DNA of 64,000 bases from Albifimbria verrucaria (Eukaryota; Ascomycota; Sordariomycetes; Hypocreales; Stachybotryaceae). Positions 22,885-32,744 of this stretch are shown piece after piece (position 1 is the first letter of the stretch; the number at the start of each line of letters is the position of its first letter). The stretch lies in NCBI GenBank assembly GCA_020081605.1, contig JAHREC010000011.1, positions 1,240,001 through 1,304,000 of the forward strand. The letters run 5' to 3'. Made by a program: the position numbers and the translations under genes. The notes under the pieces were generated by a model. It saw only the letters and a program-made list of their open reading frames with translations. It was not told the DNA's origin and did no database searches.

Positions 22885-23727
22885 TCAACTATCTAGGTTG
22901 AGGGCAGTGGTGACAAACTCAAGAATTCTCTGTCCGTAAATCCGTAAATACAATGGTGTAATGCCTGATCCGCTAGTGCCTTTGCAACAATCCGCGTCGC
23001 CAACAATGCAGTACGATTGAATCTTGCCTGCTCCAGCACATTGAAACGTATCCGGTCGTGGATTAGTCTAGTCATTAGTAAGTAGTGATCACCAGGCTTT
23101 GCGTAGGTTGGTGCTATCTGCTCCGAGGGGTTATAGTTCACTTACACCAGGGAACTGACATGTTCCTACGGAGTATGAGAGGAGCTTCTGGTTTCGAGGA
23201 TTCCCAGCCCATATAACTGCCTTGACCATTTTTGTCGCCTGTGGAGGAATGTCGTATTCATGACCGAAGCCGGCGTAGGTGTCGACACCACCGCAAAAAG
23301 CATTATCCATCACATAAGCACCCTAGAACACGCATTCAGCAGCATTCGCAATTCTCGGAATTACCATTTCTCACCTGAGAATAGCCCACTAAAACAATCT
23401 TGGTCTCGGGACAACGTTTGTTGAGGTCTGTGACTGCGTGGTATACAGCGATCGTCCCGTTCCTCACGGAGTCCTTGATGAGATCACGTGTATTAGGAAC
23501 ACAGGCCAATCCTGGTGGGCACCCTCCCAAGCCGGATAGTTGATAGCCTCGGATGTTGCCTCTGGGAAAGAGCCCTTTATGAGGTCAACTACATCGCTCG
23601 TCGCGCCATAGCCAGGTCTGGCATGCTTTTCGCGCGCAGCGAAGATATGGATGCTGGGGCATGATTGAGCGTTGACCAAGGCTGAGCCCGCGAAGAGGAC
23701 AGCTGCCGAAAGAGTAATCAGTTGCAT
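22885..23727 (-). CDS. CE5 acetylxylan esterase / cutinase-family serine esterase
   Basis: Starts at ATG 23727 with a signal peptide (MQLITLSAAVLFAGSALVNA). Carbohydrate esterase family 5 marks are 'CPSIHIFAAREKHARPGYG', 'EAINYPA', the nucleophile 'GYSQ-GAY' (split by intron 23323-23374), 'VMDNAFCGG', 'VKAVIWAGNPRN', and after intron 23068-23145 'KIQSYCIVGDADCC' with the catalytic Asp and paired cysteines. The frame breaks once near 23520 (GGGAGGG). The region that should hold the catalytic His is disturbed: it contains an 8-bp tandem duplication (CCGTAAAT twice, 22934-22949) and no His in the continuous frame, although 'YGQRILEFVTTALNL' follows as expected. The enzyme would deacetylate xylan or cut cutin outside the cell. 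The sequence order fits acetylxylan esterase better than true cutinase. Confidence 0.8.
22934..22949. repeat. 8-bp perfect tandem duplication inside the CE5 gene
   Basis: CCGTAAAT occurs twice in direct succession, in the stretch where the catalytic His of the CE5 esterase is expected. Eight bases change the frame. It may be a real mutation or an assembly artefact. Confidence 0.7.
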
Positions 23728-24620
23728 GGTTGTGGTAGATAAAGAAAAGTATCACTTGTTCCGTGTTAAATAGTTCGGAGCGTATATTTCACAGCTGCGA
23801 TTTAAAGGTTACGGTACAGTATAAATATATATGTTTGAGTATCTTCTTGTATTGTGGCCATTCCCTATACCAATTCCTTGCGTTTATACTCTAGAAAATA
23901 TTGCCAAGTTACTTCTACCAAGGTTGGAATCGGAGGTATGATAGCCTATCGTAGGATGTAAATTCAGTCACCATCATGGCTTGCTTCCCATCAGTCGTTT
24001 AGGCTGAATACTATGCGTTGTCCACTCACCTTCCCCACTGCTTATTGTGTAGATTGATGGTAACATTATACAAGCTGATAACTGCCGATACTTGTGCCTG
24101 AATCCAGCTTGCTAGAAAGGCAATGTATTTGTGCGGCGCAGCTACGTGGCACGCACTGGTGTAACCTGACCGCATGTGGGTGTGTATGCCAACAGGGCAT
24201 GTGATGTCCTGCTGGGAGTCTTTTGGAAGAGAAGGAGTCTTTGGCTGAGCAAGTAATGAGCCTAAGCTCTATCAATGCTCATCTGGGGTGATTCATATTT
24301 GCGAGAAGGTTGAGCGGATGGTAAGACTAGCAATTGCGATAAGGGTTCTTGTCGCCATTCAAATGCTGTCATCATTCAACCTTCAACACGTGGATGTGTA
24401 ATCTATAAAATTAAGTAAAACACATTGAGGTATATTTGATTATCCAAAGAGTTGCAACTGGTAATCGACACTAATGGTTAAAGTCTGTCATATGCTTCAT
24501 TCTCGCTAATTCTGATCTAAATGCAACCCTCTATCAAATGACTATGTAAAATTGGACACGCCCAGGGAAACCTGTTGGTACCACAACGCCCCAACTCCTG
24601 TTGGAAATCTCTTCAAAACG
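23728..24620. other. Intergenic, promoter of the CE5 gene
   Basis: About 890 bp. AT-rich with TATA-like 'TATAAATATATA' near 23820. No gene supported; frames here have no domain. Confidence 0.45.
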
Positions 24621-25833
24621 TTACTGAGCCATCTGATGCAGAATAGAATCCCGGAGAGAAGTCCATCCTGGTCGCCCTAGCTGGCGCAGCAATTGCTCAG
24701 CGCGAGCCCGGGGCTTGACTTCGTGGTGAAAGCCTGCACCGACCCATGGCTCTGGGAACTGCCTCTCTGGACCTAATTCGCGAAGAACATCTAGGACCTG
24801 ATGCCACGTGTATGTGGCGCCGAAAGCGAAGAGGCGCTCGTCGTGGACATCGGGGATAGTGGCCGCCGCAAAATGCAGGCGTGCAACATCCTCAACTTCA
24901 ACAAAATACTCTGTTCATGGATGTATTAGCATTGGAAAAAATCTGAGTAGGTATTGGTAAAGAATAACTTACGATGACCGACAGCTTGGTGAAGTGGGAT
25001 AGTGGTGTTCTCCCAAAGACTGCTAATGAGGGCTGAAGTGCTTGGGTAACCCTGGCTCTCTACATCCAGAGGCCTGCCGAGGGTAACATTGGGAAGCACT
25101 GACACTATGTTAGTTTAAGCAACAGGCTTGAGTGCAGCGATGTACATACCAGTGTTAACAGTGAGGTCCGGACGCTTTTCCTGGTTCTCCTTGTGGAACT
25201 TCCACACCTCCTGTTCGGCTTGCATCTTACTAGCCTGATAAACATCAATGGAGCGTTCAGGCCCGTAAGGCGGTTGCGCCCAGGCTGCCTTGACGGCATC
25301 TTCATTCCAGGTTTCCTCAGTAACAATTTCAGGTCCACTTTCACTGCCATTAGGGATCGCAACAGCGGCAGCAGAAGAAGACGTCAGCACGAAGCGCTTG
25401 ACGCTGGGCTCAGCGTAGGCTGCCTTGAGTGCATTGACGGCACCCTTGATGGACGCCGGGATGACTTCGTTAGGGTCGCTGCTGAAAGAGACCTCTGATG
25501 CAACATGGACAATAGCGGAAACACCTGTATGTAATTAGTCTACTGTAGTGTTCAAGCGTTTATTACCAGAATAATCGACATACCCTTGGCAACTTCATCA
25601 TAGGCGCCCTCAGCAGTCATGTCAATTTGGACCACCTCAAAGTTACCAACGCCATATGCTTCGTCGAAGAACTTCTGAACCCAGGCTGCCCTGGTCAGAC
25701 TGCGAACAGTGCCGCGAACTTTGTAGCCGTTGGATAGGAACTGCTCAGCAATCTTGGAACCGATGTAGCTGTTAACTCCGGTCACGAGGACACGAGAGCC
25801 TTGAGGAATGGCAGAGGTATTGCTGATGGCCAT
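24621..25833 (-). CDS. NAD(P)-dependent aldehyde/ketone reductase (extended SDR, GRE2/DFR-like)
   Basis: An unbroken four-exon gene: 25833-25584, 25524-25150, 25104-24973 and 24910-24621, with introns of 45-62 bp, all GT-AG and in phase, about 348 aa. Marks of extended short-chain dehydrogenases of the dihydroflavonol-reductase/methylglyoxal-reductase type are 'VLVTGVNSYIGSKIAEQFL' (Rossmann TGxxGxxG variant), 'VRGTVRSLTRA', 'VQIDMTAEGAYDE', 'RFVLTSSSAAA' (catalytic Ser/Thr), and 'DVYQASKMQAEQEVW' (YxxxK). It reduces small carbonyl compounds with NADPH. Cytosolic, no signal peptide. It is one of the few multi-exon genes here without a frame break, which shows that splice phases can be trusted. 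Confidence 0.9.
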
Positions 25834-26780
25834 TGTGGATGTAATGGCACCTATTTAGTGGATGCTTAATTCGAGAGCACAAGGTCTTTTGCTAAGTTAT
25901 AAGCTTAATTCGGAAAGCCAAGTTACAAAAGGAGTTGTCGAGGGTTGAAAGGTGATTTTGTGTGTAAGTGAGAATGGTGTTGATGTGAATCTGAGTGTTT
26001 GAATGGCGATAAAAAACATTGTGGTTCGTCTCGACATCTTGTTATATATTCCTAAAGCCAGAAGCATTTCGTTTGGCATCGCGCCTTCGAAATCCCGATG
26101 CATTCAACGTGTGCGACAGTCAGCAAGCACGCCGGCATCTCTGCAATACCGATACCGAGCTTAGTGAGCCTATCGTGCGCCCGACGAAGTACCCTCGCCC
26201 TCCCTTGGTCAGCGAGTTTATCAGCTATGCAGAAGCAACGCTAGAAGCAAGCACCCTTTTCCCAAATTGGCAAACCGCCGATGGGATGGGTCAGCCAACC
26301 AGGCATCGTTGGCGCATAACGTTATCTACATGGCGTGCTGCTTTTGTAACCACGGGCTTGGATGGTTCGCCGAGGACCGCATTTGAGATGCTTTGCCCAT
26401 GCATCTCGCGATCCTTTCTATGCAAGACAGCGGCGGAGAGAAAAATGGTCTTCGGTAATTAGTTTACACCGATTTTCGGCACATGCATATTCTCTGCTTG
26501 TTCATTCACGTTTACAATTGCGACAATGGCACCACTGCAACCAACAACACTCAGAAAAGGGACAATCAATGAGGGAGGGGTGAAGTCGTAAATCATGCCA
26601 GTTTCATTATACGGCAGTCTCATGTCGAAAATGTGAAAAAATAAAATAAAATGCTTGGTAAAAACATGGATGCGAGTGCATCGCACAGCACGAAGAAATG
26701 AAAAGTGTCCGTCGCACGACCCTTTGTCGGCAATTTGCTTCCTTTCACTTTCCCGAAAGTGAGACGGCTCAGCGACGGGC
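25834..26780. other. Intergenic
   Basis: About 950 bp. The left part is the reductase promoter and the right part is the 3' flank of the WW-domain gene. An A-rich stretch (AAAATAAAATAAAATG near 26636-26652) lies beside the latter. Frames at 26019-26462 show no domain. Confidence 0.45.
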
Positions 26781-28138
26781 TCAGTCGTACTCCTCCTCGA
26801 GAGCCTCCTCGTACTCCTCGCGAGCCTCCTGCAGATCCTCCAGCTCACTACTGCTGGCGTCTGAGTCGGCGGCAGCCTCAGTGGCGGCGTGGTAGTCATC
26901 GCGGGCCTCCTCAACATCCGACGACTCCTCGGGCGGGGAGGGGCAACGGGGCCGGAGCATAAGCCGGCTGAGCGGGAGGGGCGGCATAGTAGTGGTTGTG
27001 CACCTCCTCATCGCTGTCGTCCAGGGCATCGGCGATGACGGCGGCACCGACGGCACCGACAGCGACACCAGCGGCGGCACCCAGCAAGGCACCTTTCATG
27101 TTGCTCTTATCCTTCTTCGGCTCACCATATCCGCCATGGCTATCGCCGTAGGCACGGTTATCGTGGCCGCCGTAACCACCGTGGCTATCATGACCACCGC
27201 CATAGCCACCGGCAGCGCCATGGCTGTAGTCGGAGCCGTGTCCGCCGCCGTAGCTATGGTCACCGTGGCCCTGGTCGCCGTGGCCACGGGTTTCCGAGGC
27301 GTAGGAAGGATGGCTGGACATGGGAGGCGGGGAGCGCCGGGGGCCTCCCACTGGCTCCGGCCCGTGGCCTCCTCTACATAGTACCAACGCTGGTAACGGG
27401 AGTCCCACTTAGGAGTCCATCCGTGCGGCAGAGGGGCTTGCCGGCGGGGGCTGGTACAGAGGGTCTTGCTGAGGAGCGGAGCCACGGTAGGGGTCGGAGG
27501 GAGGCGGTGAGCTGTAGGAGTGAGTCGGGCCCGGGGCGGGGAGTGGTAGTCGCCACGAGGGGAGGAGGGGCCTGGTTGTAGTCGTTGCGAGGGGAGGAGA
27601 GTGGTAGTCGTTGCTTGGCGGCGGAGGGGCCTGGTTGTAGCCGCCGTAGCCTCCAGAACCGCCAGGCGGGGAGGGCACCGTAACCACGGTGGCCTAGAGG
27701 AGAGTTGGTGAGCGGGAGTTGATTGATGGGAGGTGGATGAGTCTATCTGGCTGGGAAGGGAGAAATGGAGGGGTAGAAAGTGAAGATGTGAAGGTGTTTG
27801 TTGGTGACGGTGATGAGTTGGCGGGGTACAAAATAGGTTGAAAGAAATAAAGAAGCATAAAAATAATGAACAAAATAAAGTAGAATAAAAATAAAGTAAA
27901 ATAAAATAAAATCGAATAAAATGAAACCAATACAGTGGTAAGTGAATAGATGGTGGTGAATGAGGTACGTACCTTCGTGGCCACCAGAGTGGTGCCCCTC
28001 GCTGCTCTGGTACTGCTGAGGAGGAGGCTGCTGGTGCTGCTGCTGATACTGCTGCTGCTGATACTGCCCCTCGTCCCTCTTGTCACCTCCGATGCCGAGG
28101 CCCTCAAACTCCTTGGTGATCTTTTTGAAGAACGACAT
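26781..28138 (-). CDS. WW-domain protein with Gly-rich repeats and a glycine-zipper segment
   Basis: Starts at ATG 28138 (MSFFKKITKEFEGLG), followed by a Gln/Pro-rich stretch. An unusually long intron (27694-27972, 279 bp) contains an AT microsatellite. Exon 2 encodes a Pro-rich stretch, then a WW domain with both tryptophans ('LPHGWTPKWDSRYQRWYYV' and 'GRSQWEAPG'), a Gly/His/Ser/Tyr-rich repeat region (GGYGG, SHGGYG), a glycine-zipper-like hydrophobic segment 'GALLGAAAGVAVGAVGAAV' and a long acidic Glu/Asp C-terminus ending EEEYD at 26781. Several frame changes occur in the G/C-rich repeats, as expected for homopolymer errors. The WW domain binds Pro-rich ligands; the zipper suggests membrane insertion or oligomerisation. 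Function unknown. Confidence 0.72.
27840..27930. repeat. AT-rich simple repeat inside an intron
   Basis: Imperfect repeats of AAAATA/AAAGTA units within the long intron of the WW-domain gene. Confidence 0.6.
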
Positions 28139-30095
28139 GCTCTGATGGAGAGGTTGGCGGGGTGTCCTGGGGAAGCTGGTTTGTATGAGAGAAAAGGAAG
28201 AGGAGATGCGCGTACACGCAAGAACTAGTGGTGAGCAAGACGATTGCGCGGAGAACTATGAGAGAATGGGGACGGCAAGGGTAAAGGCTGCCCAGGCGCG
28301 GATTTATAGTCGCGCGTGAGGCCGCCGGGTGCTTCGATTCGTTTCAGCAAATTGAGCCTGCGGTCGCTCCAGGTGACGGTACCGGCGGACGGAGCCTGCG
28401 GAACTGTGTCTGTCGCACAGTCGAGGTTGCAGATGGGTTGATTTGATTTGATTTGATTGCGTGCAAGTGGATGCGATGGATGCGCATGGATCAAAGGACG
28501 AGCAACGAAATAAACCACGGCGCTACGCCACTAACAGGAGCTTGTGACGGCTTGGCTACAGCGTGAAGCTTCTCCCCAAGACAATTTCTACAGGGGACCA
28601 CGAACAGCGGCCACGAGGGAGGGAGGGTGGGTTCGGGTGACTCCAGAGGGGCACTAACGTTGGTGCACTGCGTATATCTCTTAGTGGGTGGAGGGGCAAC
28701 AGGGAAAAGAACAAAAAGGAGGGGCTGTTGTTGATTTGGTCCAGGCCGCGCTAGGGAAGGGAGCGCCCGTTGTAGCAGCCACACCAGCCAGCTACCTAGT
28801 AGCTACCTGGCCACAGTTACAGAGTATTAGTAGGTAGTACTGGTACCAGCACCCTGTTTCACTTCTATTTCGATTTCAGCCCCGGCCGCCTGCCTGCCTG
28901 CCTGCTGACGCTCCAGATTCACAGTCACCTTACCCCTCCATTGCGTGCAAGCTTGGGTGAGCTTGTTTCCGTTTCTGGTAGGGTGCAGGTACCGGTACCG
29001 GCTACTCCCTTTTCTCCTCTGGCCTGGCCGGACATTATCGCGTGTTGAGGCGCCTGGTGCCCCACGTCTGGTCTTGAGGCTATTTGTATCTGTACCTGCA
29101 TCCTCGCAATTCCCTTACCACCGAAGGGGACATGCTACCTTGCCCCTCCCTCCAAAAAGGACCCTCCATTCATGTACTTTGTACTCCTAATCCAGTAAAA
29201 AAAACAAAAAACAGCCTACAACCACTAAACAATAGAATAAAATACAATGGCGAGCCCCAAGCTTGTACCCGAGGCGCCTCACCAAACGAGGGTCCAGCAA
29301 GGGTCCAGCCGCGTTTTAGTCGCCTTGTAGATCCCCCTCCTCTCCCTTCCCCAAAGCTGCACGTCACCCCTCCTCTCTTCCTTCACAACCACCTTCGCGA
29401 CCCTCAAACATCCATCTTGTCCGCCCGGCCTGTCTGTCTCACAGGGGCATCGCCGGAAGACGACACGTTTCTCTTCCCTCGCCTCGACACTGTGTCCGCC
29501 AAGCTCACTGCAAGGTTCTTCATCCCAGCACCCTCAGCAGCAAGGTGGGTTCTGTTGGAGCCAAGGCTGCTGGCCAAGACCCTCTGACTGGACTCGACGC
29601 CTTCGTCTCGGCAACTCTCTGCCGAGCCAAGCCTCGATTATTTCCCTCTGGACAGCAAAGGGCTGACCAGTTCGCTCCTCAATTGGCACCGCCAAGTCGT
29701 CGACCGTCCCGTCCCACCTTTTCGACGCGTCGCCCATCTCGACCGACCTCTCATCTGCCGATCCACGTCTGAGGCCCTTGTCTCGTCTCGTCTTGGCCCC
29801 TCCAGCCTGACGCTCTCCGTCTCCACGATAGTCGCCTTCTCGCGTGACGGGTTGCCTCCCGCACGGAGCCTGAGCCTTTCTAGGATAAACTAGCCCTTGC
29901 GACGCTTTCTTTTCCTTCGGACCAAGCTTTCGCTTCCACGTCAACCCCCGTCCCTGCGATCGTCTGTCCAAAGCTTAAACCGCCCGCCCGCTGTCCTCTG
30001 TCTGGTTCGACCCGGCCCAGGCAGGTGATCGATAACCGAATCACATCCGCACTCTTCTCTGTCCTCCCCACCTCATTCTCACCCGTCCCTTCACA
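28139..30095. other. Long divergent region between WW-domain gene and metacaspase
   Basis: About 2 kb without a supported gene, separating two divergent genes. It holds a TTTGA-unit microsatellite (28438-28459), TGCC repeats near 28890-28910, and a long C/T-rich tract (about 29330-30090) just before the metacaspase ATG, which suggests a long 5' UTR. Open frames in both directions here are GC-rich by-products. Confidence 0.45.
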
Positions 30096-31710
30096 ATGTC
30101 TGGATATCCCGGCCAGGGCTATCACGGCTCCAGCTACGACCACGACGGTGGTAATAGATACGGCGCCCCTCCTCCCGGTCCGCTCTCTTCGTCGTACGGT
30201 GGAGGCTACGGCGCCCTTCGCACGATAACGGCTATGGCTCCTCCGGTGGTGGTGGCGGCGGCGGCTACGGTGCCCCTCCTTCTCACGGGCCCGGCGGTTA
30301 CGGCGCCCCTCCGTCTCACGGATCCGGTGGCTACGGTGCCCTCCCCGGCCCGCCTCCCGGTCAGGGCTACGGTCAGGGCTACGGCCAGGAGGCCCCAACC
30401 GCTATGCGCCGCCGTCACATGCCCCTCCCTCCCACCTAGATGCCTACGGCTACAACAAATACGCGCCGCCGTCGCACCCCTCCGTCTCACCTAGACGCCT
30501 ACGGCTACCCGCTTCCCCAGGCCGGCTACGCGTCCCACGCTCGGTCCGGCCCGCCCCCGCCATCCAACCCCAGCAGTTCGGCCACGGCGCGCCGCAGGGT
30601 TACACCTTCCAGTACTCCAACTGTACCGGTCGCCGTAAGGCCCTGCTCATTGGTATCAACTACTTTGGCCAGGACGGCGAGCTGCGCGGCTGCATTAACG
30701 ACGTGCAGAATGTCTCAGCCTTCTTGGTCGAGAGGTACGGCTACAAGAGAGAGGACATGGTTATCCTTACCGATGATCAGCCCAACCCTGTCATGCAGCC
30801 CACAAGGGCCAACATCATTCGTGCTTTGGAGTGGCTCGTCAAGGGCGCCCAGCCTAACGATGCTCTCTTCCTGCACTACTCTGGTACGTCTCAGTCTTGG
30901 GAAATATTGATTTTCCCAGTATAATCTTACCGTCCAATTGTGGCGAGAGAATGCTAACATTGTCATAGGACACGGTGGTCAGGTCGAGGACCAGGACGGT
31001 GATGAAGACGATGGCTACGACGAGTGCATTTACCCTGTCGACCACAAAGAAGCTGGCCCCATCATCGATGACGAGCTTCACTTCCGTGTTGTCAAACCTT
31101 TGCAGCAGGGTGTCCGACTTACGGCCATCTTCGACTCCTGCCACTCGGCCACCGTCCTTGACCTGCCTTACGTCTACTCCACTAAGGGTGTTCTGAAGGA
31201 GCCTAACCTGGCCAAGGAAGCCGGCGAGGGTCTGCTCAGTGCTTTCTCTGCCTATACTTCTGGCAACATTGCCGGTGTCGCGTCCTCTGTCATGGATTTC
31301 GCCAAGACGGCGTACCGCGGCGACGACGCTTACAACAGGACCAAGGATACCCGTACATCTCCTGCTGATGTGATTATGTGGTCGGGCAGCAAGGACGATC
31401 AGACTTCGTGAGTGACTTTGACCCGAAGTTATGTTTTTGACTAACATCTCCCGTTTCTAGTGCTGATGCCACCATCAACGCGCAAGCTACCGGCGCCATG
31501 TCGTGGGCCTTCATCTCTGCCATCAAGGCAAACCCCAAGCAGAGCTACGTCGAGCTGCTCAACAGTGTCCGAGATGTGCTGGAGACCAAGTACACTCAAA
31601 AGCCTCAGCTGTCGTCTAGTCACCCACTTGGTAAGTTTTCACATTTGCCGATATTTTATGAGTCAAATCTAACATATTTTGCAGACACCAACCTCCTTTT
31701 CGTCATGTAG
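30096..31710 (+). CDS. Type I metacaspase
   Basis: Starts at ATG 30096 ([13 protein letters not shown]). The N-terminal region (about 150 aa) is rich in Gly, Tyr and Pro, with repeats of the [10 protein letters not shown] type as in fungal metacaspase prodomains; the frame wanders there because of GGG and CCC runs. The catalytic part is intact: '[20 protein letters not shown]', '[12 protein letters not shown]', 'LHYSGHGGQ' with the catalytic His (split by intron 30884-30968), and '[18 protein letters not shown]' with the catalytic Cys. Introns 31408-31460 and 31631-31684 are in phase, and the end 'DTNLLFVM' is typical. It is a Ca-dependent Arg/Lys-specific cysteine protease linked to stress response, protein aggregate clearance and cell death in fungi. 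Confidence 0.92.
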
Positions 31711-31899
31711 AGAATTTCAACCGGCTATTTTTCACCCTTTTATGATGTTATGAGACGCCAGACTATATAGTTCAGAGATTCTCTTCAATTGAATAGCGGG
31801 ACCTCTCAGGTTCATTGTGTGAAGCCTATTCGTCTATTTGCCAACTGTCATGCGTGTGTGTAGCAACTAAAGCCCAACTATTCTAAATTAGCCATCAAT

Positions 31900-32328
31900 T
31901 TATTGCTTCACTTCCTCCAAAACAGACTCTCCCTCTGATAAATCTCCACTGGTCCACTGCCACTTTTCCAGCAACCTCAGTCTGCCATCCTCCAACTTCA
32001 CCGGAGTAGACTTGCACTTTCCAGTCATGAGCTCGCCCGTGGTGTTGACGTGGTGGTAACGCATATCCAGCACGCCCTGCTCGTCACATACAGCGATGAG
32101 ATGCCCGCGCGCGACAGAGCCGCCCGAGTACTCGGCCCATACATGCGCGCCGGACTGATGGTAGTGGAAGCGTGTGGTAGCGTTCACCTCGCCATTGGGC
32201 GAATTGGACGAGGGCGCGAAGACCTTGTTGTCGTAGAGCGTAGGCACGGACATGGCTGTGATAGAACGACGCTGCGGTAGTCGTGAGAAGTGTTTGAGAC
32301 AGGAGGTAAGTATCTGTGGTTTAAGCAT
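31900..32328 (-). CDS. Small conserved protein of the family often labelled 'n-acetylglutamate synthase'
   Basis: Single-exon, unbroken, 142 aa (or about 117 aa from the second Met, MSVPTLYDNKVF). The pattern YdgkvF...SNSPNGEV, 'TRFHYHQSGAHVWAEYSGG', 'RGHLIAV', 'LDMRYHHVNTTGELMTGKC' and 'LEKWQWTSGD' is that of a short family common in bacteria and fungi. Databases often call it n-acetylglutamate synthase, but it has no GNAT acetyltransferase motif, so that name is doubtful. The extra N-terminal 25 residues are basic and Ser/Arg-rich (SCLKHFSRLPQRRS) and could be a mitochondrial presequence. Its biochemical role is unknown. Confidence 0.75.
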   Translation of the reverse strand: MLKPQILTSCLKHFSRLPQRRSITAMSVPTLYDNKVFAPSSNSPNGEVNATTRFHYHQSGAHVWAEYSGGSVARGHLIAVCDEQGVLDMRYHHVNTTGELMTGKCKSTPVKLEDGRLRLLEKWQWTSGDLSEGESVLEEVKQ

Positions 32329-32744
32329 TGGAAAAGTGAGGAGAGATGCGTTCTGAGTAGAGAGAGAAGGAGATGCGGCTGAGGATTATAGGCGGATGAC
32401 TCAAGCGACCGCCGGAGGCACGGCGCTTCATCGGAGGCGCCAAGACAATCGTGCGGTGGGACGGACAACGGCTGAATGTGGGGAAGAAGAACTTGTGTGG
32501 GGAGTTTGCGGCGCTAATATTGGAGACTGGTAAGTTTGTTTAATTTGTTTAATTTGTTTTTATGAATTGCGTTTGTTGGAAGCTTTGGAGTATCTTGGTT
32601 GGTGATGTGTGTTCATCATATATTGTGTATTCAATTATAGACCCCAGTAACCTTCAGCCAAATACACCACTCAGTTATGCCAACCATTTTTGTACAATCT
32701 AGTAGTATAATTGCCCTCTATTGTGATCCTTGCATACGCTTCCG
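32329..32744. other. Intergenic
   Basis: About 415 bp: promoter of the small conserved gene and 3' flank of the phosphorylase-domain gene. A short TTTAATTTG repeat lies near 32537. Nothing else seen. Confidence 0.45.

Noticed and set aside
26019..26462. 147-codon plus-strand frame
   Set aside because: Composition not protein-like; sits in an intergenic region between two well-defined genes.
29084..29971. Long GC-rich frames on both strands before the metacaspase
   Set aside because: They translate a C/T-rich tract that is better explained as promoter and 5' UTR.
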